5,152 nt of DNA from Pseudomonadota bacterium (GTDB taxonomy: Bacteria; Pseudomonadota; Gammaproteobacteria; Xanthomonadales; Xanthomonadaceae): NCBI GenBank assembly GCA_023457475.1, contig JAEWLO010000014.1, positions 1 through 5,152 of the forward strand, in the 5' to 3' direction. Below are positions 5,120 through 5,152 of the stretch, piece by piece (the stretch's first letter is position 1; every line of letters begins with the position of its first letter). A program made the translations under genes and the position numbers. Below the pieces are notes generated by a model that saw only the letters and a program-made list of their open reading frames with translations, was not told where the DNA came from and did no database searches.

Positions 5120-5152
5120 CGTTCTTGCACCGCGAAGCCACGCAGGGCGTGG
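5120..5152. repeat. REP-like palindromic repeat, copy 2 (cut by window edge)
   Basis: This is the second copy of the element at 2228-2268, in the same orientation. The stem CCACGC (5138-5143) pairs with GCGTGG (5147-5152) around a three-base loop AGG, two bases shorter than the first copy's loop. The remaining stem bases and right flank lie beyond the window. It lies upstream of the epoxide hydrolase gene; the intervening 4995-5119 shows no clear promoter. Confidence 0.55.

Noticed and set aside
4995..5141. 49-codon N-terminal extension of the epoxide hydrolase
   Set aside because: The extension has no similarity to the EHN domain or to a signal peptide, and GGAGAA sits just before the GTG at 4994.
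1..5152. CRISPR array, tRNA, rRNA, riboswitch, transposase or phage gene
   Set aside because: I saw no regularly spaced direct repeats, no cloverleaf or rRNA-like stretch, and no mobile-element protein motif on either strand. The only repeats are the domain duplication and the two REP-like copies.

Overview
The window looks like chromosome of a GC-rich gammaproteobacterium of the Xanthomonadaceae, most likely Stenotrophomonas or a close relative. The reasons are the MutS N-terminus at the left edge, the high GC content of the short-chain dehydrogenase and LysR genes, and a palindromic intergenic repeat (GCCACGC/GCGTGGC stem) that resembles the small REP-type elements common in Stenotrophomonas. 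This placement comes from recognition of sequence types, not from a database search.

Layout from left to right. Positions 1-128 (minus) hold the first 42 codons of mutS, cut by the window edge. After a 160 bp divergent spacer comes a plus-strand gene (289-2193) for an exported 634-residue protein. It has a signal peptide, then a calcineurin-like metallophosphoesterase domain, then two tandem repeats of about 120 residues that look like beta/gamma-crystallin domains. A 71 bp convergent gap contains a REP-like hairpin. Next is a divergent pair: a minus-strand atypical short-chain dehydrogenase (SDR, 2265-2867) and a plus-strand LysR regulator (2962-3855), separated by 94 bp. A 23 bp dyad overlaps the LysR start codon. 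The LysR gene converges, with a 14 bp gap, on a minus-strand epoxide hydrolase (3870-4994) that starts at GTG. A second copy of the REP-like repeat begins at 5120 and is cut by the right edge.

The SDR/LysR pair is the only evident regulatory unit: the regulator probably controls the SDR and itself. The phosphoesterase and the epoxide hydrolase appear to be single-gene units. 60-base samples taken by eye from these two genes are about 52-57% GC, against 72-75% in the SDR and LysR genes, which hints at different histories. Nothing here is a phage, CRISPR array, transposase or RNA gene. The most unusual object is the exported phosphoesterase with crystallin-like repeats, whose substrate is unknown. 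I see no evidence for a multi-gene novel system.
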